In this document: one piece after another, positions 1 through 7,041 of the stretch
Layout: each line of letters begins with the position of its first letter
How positions within the stretch are numbered: position 1 is the first letter of the stretch
Origin: a virus
Strand: one strand, 5' to 3'
IMG/VR virus record: IMGVR_UViG_3300020595_001797
Location: 1-24,302 of that record
Length of the DNA: 24,302 nucleotides
The notes under the pieces: model-generated
Told to the model about the DNA's origin: nothing
What the model saw: the letters and a program-made list of their open reading frames with translations, nothing else
Databases searched by the model: none
Made by a program: the position numbers and the translations under genes

Positions 1-1
1 C

Positions 2-313
2 CAACCCAACAAGCGATCTCCTAACTTGCAAAAGTACAAGTCGTTTATCGACCAAGAGTTTGAGATCGTTGGTGCGTACCAGAACAAGGGTAAGATGGAG
101 AACCAGTGTACTTTTACTTGCGTGACAGAGGACGGTACAGAGTTTGGTGTCAAGCCCAAAGGAACCGAAGCACAAAGAGAACAATACTGGATTGACTTTC
201 AAGCAGGAAAACTTACTGGCAAAATGTTAACAGTAAAATTTTTCGAGTGGACGACCAGCGAAAATCCTGTGCCAAGATTCCCAGTCGGTCTAGCAATCCG
301 CGATTATGAGTAA
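2..313 (+). CDS. ATP-dependent DNA ligase, C-terminal fragment (partial at window start)
   Basis: The frame is open from the first bases of the window, so the gene begins upstream; 103 residues are visible. The fragment starts with RSPNLQKYKSF and ends with PRFPVGLAIRDYE, a run I recognise from the C-terminal OB-fold domain of phage and bacterial ATP-dependent DNA ligases. That domain closes over nicked DNA during nick sealing; the catalytic KxDG lysine would lie upstream of the window. A TTG at 26 is only an internal codon. The gene ends 17 bases before the -35 box of the next promoter, so it closes its transcription unit. The assignment rests on the last 30 or so residues. Confidence 0.8.
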   Translation, partial: QPNKRSPNLQKYKSFIDQEFEIVGAYQNKGKMENQCTFTCVTEDGTEFGVKPKGTEAQREQYWIDFQAGKLTGKMLTVKFFEWTTSENPVPRFPVGLAIRDYE

Positions 314-329
314 TTTCTAAAGTTTCCAC

Positions 330-357
330 TTGACAATCCCGATACGTATATTATGAT
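330..357 (+). promoter_or_regulatory. Sigma70-like promoter P1 with CGTA spacer motif
   Basis: TTGACA at 330-335 and TATGAT at 352-357 are separated by 16 nt. The spacer carries the palindrome ATACGTAT, with CGTA at 345-348, exactly 3 nt before the -10 box. It lies in the gap between the ligase and uvdE, and drives uvdE. Three other promoters in the window share the CGTA position. Confidence 0.8.
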
Positions 358-399
358 GATATGCGTAGTCGGGTTTTTCTAAAATACAAAGGATCAAAA

Positions 400-1551
400 A
401 TGTCTTACAACTTATGCTGCATTTCAAACGAACTCAAAGAGCAAGGCCACAAGTTTCAAACCATGACGTGGAAGCGATGGACGCAACTGTGCGACGAGCA
501 TGGTGCAGAGTACGCACTAGATCAGCTAGGCAAGCGTTGGCTCAATAATTTAGAAGTAACTGGTGAGTGCATAGAACACTGTGCAAACAACTTTTGGGGT
601 TATCGTGTTTCGTCCTCACTTTTTCCCTGCTTGACTCATCCAGAGTTTGTATATGGCATTTCAGATGTTCCGCAATATCGTGAGATCATAGAAGAAATGA
701 AAGCTATTGCAGAATACAACGAGGACTGGCAGGTGCGTCTGTCTACTCATCCTGACCAGTTCAACGTACTTGCGTCAGAGAACCAGTCAGCAGTAGAAAA
801 GACCATTACAGAACTTAATCATCACGGTTGGGTTATGGATATGCTAGGTTGCGAGCGTAGTTACTACAATCCCATCAATATCCATGTTAATTGCACCAAG
901 GGTGAGCTTGTAGATATTGCCTGTCGGTTTATGTCCAATCTAAACAAGTGCGATCAAAGTGTGCAGTCTCGCCTTGTTGTAGAGAACGAGGACAAAGGTT
1001 GCTGGACTGTTGCTAACTTGCTAGAACATTTTAATATTCCAATTACTTACGACAACTTGCACGACAAGTGTAATCCGTCAACTGCTGCTACACACGTTTC
1101 CAACATGGCGGCATGTGCGGCTACATGGGGAAGCGTCAAGCCTTTGTTTCATTACAGCGAGTCATGTCCAGATGCGACCAATCCACGCAAACACGCACAG
1201 ATGCCCACAGATTTTCCTACCACTGACAGATATGATTGGGACATAGAACTTAAATCCAAGGACAAAGCGATTCGTGGGCTTTCAATGACAGTCCAATCCC
1301 TACAGGAAGCGTGGTACAAGCAGAGTATCGAACTTGTGCGACAGTCAGAGGAAATGGGTCTTTATGACACTCAAATGAACATTGCTAATAAAGTAATGGA
1401 AGAAGATAAAAAAGTTCTTGAGATGTTGAGAAACGGTCGCGTCGCTGGCAAGCAGTGGATCGCGACCTCCGGCGAATTTGTTATCAAGAAAAGTGAGGAA
1501 GGAACTGCAAGAATTGCCGACCCACGATACCGAGAAGATAGGTCTTACTAA
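400..1551 (+). CDS. uvsE: UV damage endonuclease (UvdE/UvsE family)
   Basis: This 383-residue protein opens with YNLCCISNELKEQG, typical of the UvdE family. These metal-dependent TIM-barrel nucleases nick DNA 5' of cyclobutane dimers and 6-4 photoproducts to start alternative excision repair. Likely metal-site positions are visible in order: H117 (STHPDQF), H162 (IHVNC), E195 (VVENED), H221 (NLHDKCNPS) and H251 (FHYSES). An in-frame ATG at 361 would lie before the expected transcription start of P1; the ATG at 400 follows AAGGA and matches the family N-terminus, so I chose it. Length is somewhat above the roughly 300 residues of many bacterial members, with a charged C-terminal extension. It is the only gene with its own promoter in this part of the window, consistent with photoprotection in sunlit water. 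Confidence 0.92.
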   Translation: MSYNLCCISNELKEQGHKFQTMTWKRWTQLCDEHGAEYALDQLGKRWLNNLEVTGECIEHCANNFWGYRVSSSLFPCLTHPEFVYGISDVPQYREIIEEMKAIAEYNEDWQVRLSTHPDQFNVLASENQSAVEKTITELNHHGWVMDMLGCERSYYNPINIHVNCTKGELVDIACRFMSNLNKCDQSVQSRLVVENEDKGCWTVANLLEHFNIPITYDNLHDKCNPSTAATHVSNMAACAATWGSVKPLFHYSESCPDATNPRKHAQMPTDFPTTDRYDWDIELKSKDKAIRGLSMTVQSLQEAWYKQSIELVRQSEEMGLYDTQMNIANKVMEEDKKVLEMLRNGRVAGKQWIATSGEFVIKKSEEGTARIADPRYREDRSY

Positions 1552-1606
1552 TTACCGCCAGATATTTATAAGTGGAGGGGTTTTGTACCCTGAAAGGAAT
1601 TGACAA

Positions 1607-1747
1607 ATGAGTAAAGAATTAGAACAATCAGAAAAAATCTTTGAGGCCATTAAGATTCTGATGGAATTTGGCGAGAAGGATTTAGCGTTTCAGTTACGGG
1701 TTGCTCACGACACCCATCTGCGGTTAAATTGGAAAGAAAGAACATAA
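1607..1747 (+). CDS. Small hypothetical protein (46 aa)
   Basis: A short ORF begins with ATG at 1607 after a good Shine-Dalgarno (GAAAGGAATTGAC) and ends with TAA at 1745-1747. The predicted protein starts MSKELEQSEKIFEAIKILME and is charged and helical, with no recognisable domain. The next start (1758) follows 10 nt downstream behind a second AAGGA site, so it looks like the first member of a string of small translated genes. It fills what would otherwise be a 200-nt gap after uvdE. No function can be proposed. Confidence 0.6.
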   Translation: MSKELEQSEKIFEAIKILMEFGEKDLAFQLRVAHDTHLRLNWKERT

Positions 1748-1757
1748 GGAATTGAAA

Positions 1758-1952
1758 ATGAAGCAAATTAAAAAAGACATTAAAAAAGCAGAAGAGAATA
1801 TTAACACAATCTTAGTAGGACTGGCTGAGAAATACGAAGATGTTAATTTTGATTTGGATTACGAATCAATTTCTGTCAAGCAGAGTTTCGGATTTTCTGC
1901 TGGAACAACAACAAAAATAGGCAATGCTAAGATAACAGCCTCTATTAAGTAG
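1758..1952 (+). CDS. Small hypothetical protein (64 aa)
   Basis: The ATG at 1758 is preceded by AAGGAATTGAAA, a better start than the in-frame TTG two codons upstream. The 64-residue product is Lys-rich at its N-terminus (MKQIKKDIKKAEENI, probably a helix or short coiled coil). It then has a predicted beta-rich part ending in KIGNAKITASIK. I do not recognise the family. It sits between two other small ORFs with 10-nt gaps, as expected in a phage accessory operon. Confidence 0.65.
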   Translation: MKQIKKDIKKAEENINTILVGLAEKYEDVNFDLDYESISVKQSFGFSAGTTTKIGNAKITASIK

Positions 1953-1962
1953 GAGTTGAAAA

Positions 1963-2295
1963 ATGAGTGAAATAGATCAACATTGGCTAACAGCTTTCCT
2001 GTTTTCCGCATTGGCGACTTTATCGCTTATGTGGTGGCGTGATTCTCACGACACGAAGGAGGCAATTGATTGGCTTGAGGATGAGAATAATCGACTATCA
2101 GAGGAGCATAATGATTTAGTAGATATGTGCAAAAACCTTTTGAATATTATTGATACCTGTGAAGGTAGTACCAGTGCTTGGAGAGGCCGCGACCCTACGA
2201 TTCTTGAACTCGCAGAAATTCTAAAAGATATTGATGAGTGTGTAAATCCGAACTGTCAAAGCGGTACGCAGATAAAGGAGTTGAAAAATGAATGA
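1963..2295 (+). CDS. Hypothetical protein with N-terminal membrane segment and coiled coil (110 aa)
   Basis: AGGAG precedes the ATG at 1963 at good spacing. Residues of about 9-25 (LTAFLFSALATLSLMWW) form one hydrophobic segment, followed by a charged heptad-like stretch (about 30-60). The rest is acidic and has three Cys. The layout suggests a small inner-membrane protein with a cytoplasmic helical domain, resembling i-spanin-like proteins in shape only; nothing lytic lies beside it. The 3' end overlaps the next gene by 8 nt, implying coupled translation. Family not recognised. Confidence 0.65.
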   Translation: MSEIDQHWLTAFLFSALATLSLMWWRDSHDTKEAIDWLEDENNRLSEEHNDLVDMCKNLLNIIDTCEGSTSAWRGRDPTILELAEILKDIDECVNPNCQSGTQIKELKNE

Positions 2296-2659
2296 ACGAA
2301 CAGCTAAAAAGTTAATGTCGAATATAAAATTTGGGCAGACCAGAAATGCGGCAAGAAAAAGTCTAGGTCAGGGGTTAAGGGTTCAACCTATAGAGGTGAC
2401 TACTAAAGACCTCATTGGGAAGTTTCACGATCAAAACGGAAAGTGTTATTGGTCTGGAATTAGTTTAGATGAAAACTTTAACTACATAAAGCGACACCCA
2501 TTGGCAATATCAGTAGACAGGCTTGACAACAGTATTGGCTACATTTACGACAACCTAGCACTAACTCTTAGAGTTTTTAATTTAGGAAGAGGGTCGTTCA
2601 CAGGAGATTTTACAGACGTAATGAAAACTATTCGTAAAAATATTAAAGATACCAATTGA
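2288..2659 (+). CDS. HNH-like endonuclease domain protein (123 aa)
   Basis: The region of residues 50-100 follows the layout of a small phage HNH/treble-clef nuclease family: GKCYWSGISL, then SVDRLDNSIGYIYDN, then an Asn in VFNLGRG. D77, R78, D80, N89 and N98 are the apparent core. The usual zinc cysteines are mostly absent (only C53), and a Val occupies the place before DRLD where His is common in classic HNH motifs. It may therefore be a divergent or reduced-activity member. The N-terminus is basic, fitting DNA binding. The gene overlaps the preceding one by 8 nt, and its stop (2657-2659) overlaps the -35 box of P2. It could be a free-standing homing nuclease or a DNA-processing enzyme. Confidence 0.6.
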   Translation: MNERTAKKLMSNIKFGQTRNAARKSLGQGLRVQPIEVTTKDLIGKFHDQNGKCYWSGISLDENFNYIKRHPLAISVDRLDNSIGYIYDNLALTLRVFNLGRGSFTGDFTDVMKTIRKNIKDTN

Positions 2660-2684
2660 CAAACGCCGATACGTATTGTATAAT
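2656..2684 (+). promoter_or_regulatory. Sigma70-like promoter P2 with CGTA spacer motif
   Basis: TTGACA (2656-2661) and a perfect TATAAT (2679-2684) are 17 nt apart. The spacer contains CGATACGTAT, like P1, with CGTA at 2672-2675, 3 nt before the -10 box. It overlaps the stop codon of the HNH-like gene and drives the ABC-GNAT pair. Confidence 0.88.
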
Positions 2685-2708
2685 AGGGTAAACCAAACGG
2701 AGACAAGC

Positions 2709-3365
2709 ATGAAATTAAAAGTTAGAGTAGAACAAGATGAATTCACAGCAAGAGTCGCACAGGCTTTTGATCTGGATTTTGATGGACTTATCGAAACAGA
2801 GATTCCTGATTTTAAGTTTCCACCATACAATTCTTACAACATAGGATTGGTTGTGGGATCAAGTGGCAGCGGTAAAAGTACCCTTTTGAAAAAGGGTTTG
2901 TGGTGGGATAGTCCAGAAATGAAAGCTGCGTCTGCCAGCGAAGATGGTATATTTAACTGGGAACACAACAAAGCGATTGTATCTCATTTTGATAGTCCAG
3001 ATGAGGCCATTGAAAAGCTACATGCTTGCGGTCTTGCGTCAGTACCTACGCTATGCAAGCCGTTCCATGTATTGAGTAATGGCGAAAAGTATCGTGCGGA
3101 ATTTGCTAGGATGCTAGAGGATGATTTGGTTATGGACGAATTTACGAGCGAAGTAAATCGCGAAACAGCAAAGAGCCTCTGCGTAAGTGCCAGTAAATAT
3201 ATCCGTAAGAAAGACCTAAAGAATATTGTGCTTGCATCTTGCCATAAAGATATAATTCCTTGGCTACAACCTGACTGGGTATTCGACTGCGATACAGGTC
3301 AAAAGTTCGAGAACGACAACGTAAAAGAGAATCTCAACCGAGTTGCTAAGATAACGATAGGATAA
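2709..3365 (+). CDS. ABC-type ATPase (COG2401-like), split from its GNAT partner
   Basis: This 218-residue protein has a complete ABC ATPase core: Walker A GSSGSGKS (50-57), signature LSNGE (122-126), Walker B LVMDEF (140-145) and H-loop H179 in ASCHKD. It has no membrane segment, so it is a soluble ABC ATPase and not a transporter component. COG2401 describes ABC ATPases fused to an acetyltransferase domain; here the two parts are adjacent genes 3 nt apart. An in-frame ATG at 2676 lies within the promoter, so translation must start at ATG 2709 (GGAG at 2699-2702). The pair could modify a nucleic acid or a translation component, but the substrate is not known. Confidence 0.82.
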   Translation: MKLKVRVEQDEFTARVAQAFDLDFDGLIETEIPDFKFPPYNSYNIGLVVGSSGSGKSTLLKKGLWWDSPEMKAASASEDGIFNWEHNKAIVSHFDSPDEAIEKLHACGLASVPTLCKPFHVLSNGEKYRAEFARMLEDDLVMDEFTSEVNRETAKSLCVSASKYIRKKDLKNIVLASCHKDIIPWLQPDWVFDCDTGQKFENDNVKENLNRVAKITIG

Positions 3366-3368
3366 GTT

Positions 3369-3881
3369 ATGTTTGACAAACCACAGTTAGAATTAGATGT
3401 TTACGAGATACCCAAGGACTTAAAAAGTAAGTATTGGGAGATATTCAAGAAGCATCATTACCTTGACGGTGCTATCAACAAAGGTGCTAGGTGTTGGGTT
3501 GCATACCTCTGGGGCAATCCTGTGGCCTTTAATTCTGTCTTAGCTATGCCAAGCGGATCGCTGAAGCGAGCGTGGCGAGAGCATCGTTTGGTTGTTTTGT
3601 CGGACTATCAGGGGATGGGCATAGGAAGTGCCATGAGCGAGTGTGTTGGAGAGATTTTACTGTCAGAGAACAAGAGATTCTTTTCCAAGACTGCAAACAT
3701 AAAGCTAGGTTCTTACAGAAATAGTAGACCACAATGGCGACCAACCAGCAAGAATGGAATCGCAAGAAAAGACCATATAAAAAGCACCAGAGAAAATTAC
3801 AACAATATGGTTAATAAAAAATTGTCTTTACGGGTATGCTACTCCCATGAGTATTTGGGATGCCAAGAAAATATTATTTAA
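3369..3881 (+). CDS. GNAT-fold acetyltransferase-like protein, partner of the ABC ATPase
   Basis: Residues 73-88 (RLVVLSDYQGMGIGSA) match GNAT motif A, the acyl-CoA pyrophosphate loop (Q/R-x-x-G-x-G/A). An N-terminal KHHYLDG (28-34) and a later NSRPQW segment resemble the acetyltransferase part of COG2401. GNAT-fold phage enzymes also include the Mom DNA-modifying protein, so DNA-base modification is a possibility but not shown. The gene starts 3 nt after the ABC ATPase stop, under the same promoter, so the two products are likely made together and may form a complex. The C-terminus is Lys/Arg-rich, compatible with nucleic-acid contact. Length (170 aa) fits a single GNAT domain. Confidence 0.75.
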   Translation: MFDKPQLELDVYEIPKDLKSKYWEIFKKHHYLDGAINKGARCWVAYLWGNPVAFNSVLAMPSGSLKRAWREHRLVVLSDYQGMGIGSAMSECVGEILLSENKRFFSKTANIKLGSYRNSRPQWRPTSKNGIARKDHIKSTRENYNNMVNKKLSLRVCYSHEYLGCQENII

Positions 3882-3888
3882 AATTTGA

Positions 3889-3917
3889 TTGGTAATTCAA
3901 TTAAAACCGACTATAAT
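3889..3917 (+). promoter_or_regulatory. Sigma70-like promoter P3, no CGTA motif
   Basis: TTGGTA (3889-3894) and TATAAT (3912-3917) are 17 nt apart in the gap after the GNAT gene. The spacer lacks CGTA. AAGGAG at 3918-3923 abuts the -10 box, so a transcript starting at about 3924 would exclude that ribosome site. Confidence 0.6.
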
Positions 3918-3937
3918 AAGGAGTTAGAAGATCACAA

Positions 3938-4153
3938 ATGAAATACAGAGGTCAGTCAGACAGTAAGTTTATGGTAACACAAAGGTTGTTACAGAAAAAA
4001 CTGCTTCAATCAAAAGAGTCTATAGAAAATGAAGCAGAGAAATTTGCCTTAGAGATTAAGCTCAAGAGGGCGAAAAGACAAAATAAAAAACAAGAAGGTT
4101 TCTTCGCTACAATACAAGAGAAGTTCTCTAAATTTATCTCAAGGATTTGGTAA
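3938..4153 (+). CDS. Small basic helical protein (71 aa)
   Basis: The protein begins MKYRGQSDSKFMVTQRLLQK and is rich in Lys, Gln and Glu, with a probable long helix or coiled coil from about 12 to 52. It ends with the amphipathic segment FFATIQEKFSKFISRIW, which could touch a membrane. The start is the first ATG after P3. Family not recognised. It is followed after 1 nt by the nuclease-like gene. Confidence 0.65.
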   Translation: MKYRGQSDSKFMVTQRLLQKKLLQSKESIENEAEKFALEIKLKRAKRQNKKQEGFFATIQEKFSKFISRIW

Positions 4154-4154
4154 T

Positions 4155-4664
4155 ATGATTGAAGTAAAAGTCACAAAAGAAATGCTCAAGAAAGCTGGTG
4201 AAAAGGCTAAAGAAATGGGTACTATCAACAACTCTATAGTTCGCGGAGATGGGAATATCGCAGGCTTTTTGGGAGAAGAAGTTGCAAACAACATTTTGAG
4301 TGGACAAATCCTTAACACGTTTGATTATGATATATTGACTGGTGATCTATGCGGAAATAGTCAACAGATTACTTGGGACGTTAAGACCAAGAGATGCAAA
4401 AGCCCTCCGAGAGATTATTATGAATGTTCCGTTGCAGACATACAAAACCAAAAGTGTGACCGCTACGTATTCGTAAGGGTACAAACCCCGATTGTCGATC
4501 AAGGCAAAGCGTGGGTGCTTGGATGGCTACCCCGCGAAGAATACTTTAAAAAGGCTAGGAAGATGACCAAAGGCGAAACTGATACATCCAACGGGTTTGT
4601 TGTCAAAGCAGACTGTCACAATGTTGCAATAAAAGATTTAAATAAATTTGAAAGTAGAAAATGA
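4155..4664 (+). CDS. PD-(D/E)XK-like nuclease (169 aa)
   Basis: The layout fits the restriction-endonuclease-like fold: GFLGEEVA (E41/E42) in the first helix, D59 in DYDILTG, then D75-V-K77 in WDVKTKR, with conserved KCDRYVFVRV further on. The D...DxK spacing is the usual metal-binding core, here with Asp in place of the commoner Glu. Proteins of this shape in phages act in DNA degradation, packaging-end processing or recombination. It is followed by thyX with an ATGA overlap, suggesting coupled translation within a nucleotide-metabolism group. Which activity it has cannot be told from sequence alone. Confidence 0.6.
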   Translation: MIEVKVTKEMLKKAGEKAKEMGTINNSIVRGDGNIAGFLGEEVANNILSGQILNTFDYDILTGDLCGNSQQITWDVKTKRCKSPPRDYYECSVADIQNQKCDRYVFVRVQTPIVDQGKAWVLGWLPREEYFKKARKMTKGETDTSNGFVVKADCHNVAIKDLNKFESRK

Positions 4665-5437
4665 AAAACAAAGTAGAACTAATTGGATTTTATGGTGACG
4701 ACGAGACTATTGCCTGTTCAGCTTGGACATCAACATCACGAAAACTTACGGACGAAAAAAAGGCTAGGGTCAGCAAACTTATCAATATGTTATGGAGCGA
4801 AGGTCATGAGACTCCCTTTGAAAAAGGTGTTATTCATTTTATTGTTGACACTGATATTGCATCCCATATCCATCTTCTTAAGCACCGTATTAGTAGTCTT
4901 AATGCTGAGTCTGCTAGATACAAGGAATTGAAGGAAGATAAATACTTCCTGCCGGAAGATTGGGGTGATGTAAAATCATCAAGATATATTGCTTGGCTAG
5001 ATGATTTTTCTTTTGGTGTGAATGGAGAAAAATGGACTGACATTTTAGAGAATTATACCAATTTAGGTAACAATCTTTACCACCAATGTATCGCAGACCT
5101 AGAACCAGTATTGGGACGCAAACGAGCAAAAGAGTCAGCAAGGTTTTTCAAAACATACAACAGTCAGATTCAGGCAGATGTAATGTTCAATATGCGTAGC
5201 TTTGCTAACTTTGTGCAACTAAGAAATAGTAAACACGCACAGCTAGAGATCAGAGACATTGCAGCAGAGATGCTGAGAATCGTTACAGATATTGCTGGAG
5301 AACCTTTCAAAGCTACACTAAAGGCTTTTGAGGAACGACGAGAGTTGGATGAAGTGGTGAAAGAATTATTGAAATCAAACGGTGGCGATGTTAAAAAGAC
5401 ATCCCACGACATTCTTGAATTGATGCTACCTTTCTAG
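4661..5437 (+). CDS. thyX: FAD-dependent thymidylate synthase ThyX
   Basis: ThyX makes dTMP from dUMP using methylene-tetrahydrofolate, FAD and NADPH. The signature motif (RHRxxSxNxxSxR) is at residues 74-86 as KHRISSLNAESAR, with Lys in place of the first Arg. H75, R76, S79, N81, S84 and R86 are kept. SEGHETPFEK before it and QLRNSKHAQLEI in the C-terminal half (catalytic Arg region) also match the family, and the 258-residue length is usual. The start overlaps the preceding nuclease gene by 4 nt (ATGA). With nrdA and nrdB downstream in the window, it provides deoxynucleotides for phage replication independent of host ThyA or ThyX. Confidence 0.93.
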   Translation: MKNKVELIGFYGDDETIACSAWTSTSRKLTDEKKARVSKLINMLWSEGHETPFEKGVIHFIVDTDIASHIHLLKHRISSLNAESARYKELKEDKYFLPEDWGDVKSSRYIAWLDDFSFGVNGEKWTDILENYTNLGNNLYHQCIADLEPVLGRKRAKESARFFKTYNSQIQADVMFNMRSFANFVQLRNSKHAQLEIRDIAAEMLRIVTDIAGEPFKATLKAFEERRELDEVVKELLKSNGGDVKKTSHDILELMLPF

Positions 5438-5445
5438 GAGAGACA

Positions 5446-5601
5446 GTGGACATTAAACAACAAAAAGAATATGTAGAAATACTTAGAAAAATGTACGAAA
5501 AAGTTTTGCGACTTTGTGGAGAAGGCAGTAGGCAAGAAAAATCTTTTTTAGATATACTTGTAAAAGAAACTGAAATTTTAGACGAAATGGAGTCACAATG
5601 A
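5446..5601 (+). CDS. Small hypothetical protein, GTG start (51 aa)
   Basis: A GTG at 5446 follows AGGAGAGACA, a strong Shine-Dalgarno site, and opens a 51-codon frame that ends in TGA at 5599-5601. The stop overlaps the start of the next gene as ATGA, which supports translation. The product (MDIKQQKEYVEILRKMYEKV...) is charged and predicted helical, without a recognised domain. It exactly fills the gap between thyX and the membrane-anchored gene. Confidence 0.65.
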   Translation: MDIKQQKEYVEILRKMYEKVLRLCGEGSRQEKSFLDILVKETEILDEMESQ

Positions 5602-6053
5602 AAAGTTTTTATAGAATAGCTATTGCCTTTGTTGTCTTGACTTTGTTCCTCCGTGGCGTGCTGTTTATAACCCACACCGCTTCGACCGTCTTTACTAACC
5701 CTACAGAAAAAGAAGCGAATGAAATTGTTGCCACGCAAAGATACGGCACAGAAACTTATTGGCAAGATATAATCCAAGAAGAGATCGGTGGAGAAAAAGA
5801 ATACCGATTAGATGATGGTACGCGAGTCGATTTGCTTTTCGAGGACAAAGCCTGTGAGATTGATTGGGCAAATAAATGGGCTGAAGGAATCGGTCAGTCG
5901 ATTTATTACGGCCTTAAAACGGAACGCCCACCGTTAGTGATTCTTCTTGCAAAGAAAGATGGCTGGGAAAAGTACCGTGACCGAGTTGAGTATTGCGACA
6001 TTGAATGTTGGGTGTATGACACAAGAATCGAGGGTTGGGTTGACCATGAATAA
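5598..6053 (+). CDS. Membrane-anchored protein with PD-(D/E)XK-like domain (151 aa)
   Basis: Residues about 6-27 form a hydrophobic anchor (FYRIAIAFVVLTLFLRGVLF). The rest resembles a compact nuclease-fold domain: RLDDGTRVDLLFEDKACEID, then WANKWAEGIGQSIYYG, then PPLVILLAK. The VDLL...EID core and the following helix with KWxExxGQxxYY are familiar from PD-(D/E)XK-like hypothetical proteins of phages and bacteria, in which Asp and Glu bind a metal. With the anchor, the domain would be held at the membrane, either in the cytoplasm or periplasm depending on topology. It overlaps its upstream neighbour by 4 nt and its downstream one by 8 nt. The enzymatic activity is inferred only. Confidence 0.6.
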   Translation: MKSFYRIAIAFVVLTLFLRGVLFITHTASTVFTNPTEKEANEIVATQRYGTETYWQDIIQEEIGGEKEYRLDDGTRVDLLFEDKACEIDWANKWAEGIGQSIYYGLKTERPPLVILLAKKDGWEKYRDRVEYCDIECWVYDTRIEGWVDHE

Positions 6054-6315
6054 AAAAATTGTTGACGATATAATTATGTGGTTCTCTGCAATATCGCGAG
6101 AAGTGCTGTGGGTGACCTCGTTCGCTGTGGCTGTAGTTATGATTGTCGGTGTAATCAACTCATCGAGAGCTTCAAGTCCAAAACAAAAAGATTATATTTT
6201 GCACAGCATAACATCAGATGGAACGGCTTTTTATCTCCACATGGATGAAGAAGAGTACCAACAATGGGCATCAGAAAATCATATTAAAATTAAAAAACTA
6301 CAACTGGAGAAATAA
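6046..6315 (+). CDS. Small single-pass membrane protein (89 aa)
   Basis: I start this gene at ATG 6046, which overlaps the previous stop by 8 nt. The longer in-frame ATG at 5947 lies deep in the preceding gene. Residues about 18-38 (LWVTSFAVAVVMIVGVIN) span the membrane; the C-terminal half (about 39-89) is soluble and ends KIKKLQLEK. No domain is recognised. It follows another membrane-anchored gene, so the two may work together, but no function can be proposed. Confidence 0.6.
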   Translation: MNKKIVDDIIMWFSAISREVLWVTSFAVAVVMIVGVINSSRASSPKQKDYILHSITSDGTAFYLHMDEEEYQQWASENHIKIKKLQLEK

Positions 6316-6774
6316 ATGAAAGTCTATGTTGTTATCTCAATAGAGCAAGAGAAAAATTTTAAGGTTTCGAGCATAGAGCCTCTAGGTGTCTACTCTGACT
6401 TTGAAACTGCTATGGAATACGTTGACAAACTGCAAGGTGCTAGAGACGCAATTTATCCAACAACCTCCAAAGAAAATAAAGAAGTGGTTTTTGATGTTTT
6501 TGAGTTCGAAGTAGACAAAGAGCCAATTTTACTTTCTTACTTGAAGTCACAGGAAAACCTCGTAAACGCGATGTTAGACAAGACTATAGAGAACTTAATG
6601 AAAGACGGACTGATAGAACAACTTATTGGGGAAGATGGACGTTTTTACTACGAGCTTACGAAAAAAGGGAAAGGTAAGGCTAAGAAATTGAAAGACTTAC
6701 TTTCAAAAAATCCTCGGTGGAATGAAGATTCTTTCCGAGATTTTATTGACGACGAGGACTATGATGAGTATTAA
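6316..6774 (+). CDS. Hypothetical protein with possible winged-helix C-terminal part (152 aa)
   Basis: The start directly follows the previous stop, with CTGGAG upstream. The N-terminal 65 residues (MKVYVVISIEQ ... EFEVDKEP) look like a small alpha/beta domain with a strand at each end. The region about 80-120 (IENLMKDGLIEQL, then GRFYYELTKKGKGK) has the helix, turn and beta-hairpin pattern of a winged helix, so a nucleic-acid-binding role is possible. The tail is very acidic (RDFIDDEDYDEY). The next gene starts inside its 3' end. Family not firmly recognised. Confidence 0.6.
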   Translation: MKVYVVISIEQEKNFKVSSIEPLGVYSDFETAMEYVDKLQGARDAIYPTTSKENKEVVFDVFEFEVDKEPILLSYLKSQENLVNAMLDKTIENLMKDGLIEQLIGEDGRFYYELTKKGKGKAKKLKDLLSKNPRWNEDSFRDFIDDEDYDEY

Positions 6775-6964
6775 TTGTGCTGAATGTGGAAAAACGTGTG
6801 ACCGCTTGCTTGAGTACAGATGTAGAATATGTGAGGAAGTTTACTGTGAAGAATGTTCGCTAAAACATTTCGGCTTAAAAGAATGTAAAGGCAGAGTGTA
6901 TCAAAAAAATATAATTAAAAGTTTATTCTGGATGCTACACAAAAAGTTTTTCAGAAAAGATTAG
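6764..6964 (+). CDS. Small Cys-rich zinc-binding protein (66 aa)
   Basis: Cys pairs CAEC, CRIC and CEEC, with further Cys and a His (SLKHFGLKEC), suggest one or two zinc sites of a treble-clef, RING or B-box-like finger. The C-terminal part is basic and aromatic (KSLFWMLHKKFFRKD). An ATG at 6761 and one at 6764 are both possible; GAGG at 6754-6757 spaces better with 6764. It overlaps the previous gene by 11 nt and ends 3 nt before the tRNA-Gly gene, so the tRNAs and tmRNA are probably cotranscribed with it. Likely protein or nucleic-acid adaptor; no function is assigned. Confidence 0.6.
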   Translation: MSINCAECGKTCDRLLEYRCRICEEVYCEECSLKHFGLKECKGRVYQKNIIKSLFWMLHKKFFRKD

Positions 6965-6967
6965 TTA

Positions 6968-7038
6968 GCCACTATAGTTAAACGGTATAACTGCTGATTT
7001 CCAATCAGCTATTCGGGGTTCGATTCCTCGTAGTGGCT
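6968..7038 (+). tRNA. tRNA-Gly(UCC)
   Basis: The acceptor stem GCCACTA pairs with TAGTGGC (7031-7037), with discriminator T, usual for bacterial tRNA-Gly. D-arm GTT/AAC, anticodon stem GCTGA/TCAGC with loop TTTCCAA (anticodon TCC) and T-arm CGGGG-TTCGATT-CCTCG are all present. CCA is not encoded. It reads GGA codons, and the 71-nt length is normal. Confidence 0.93.
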
Positions 7039-7041
7039 CTT

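Noticed and set aside
1600-1605. TTGACA before the small ORF at 1607
   Set aside because: There is no -10 box at the right distance, and the bases overlap the ribosome-site region.
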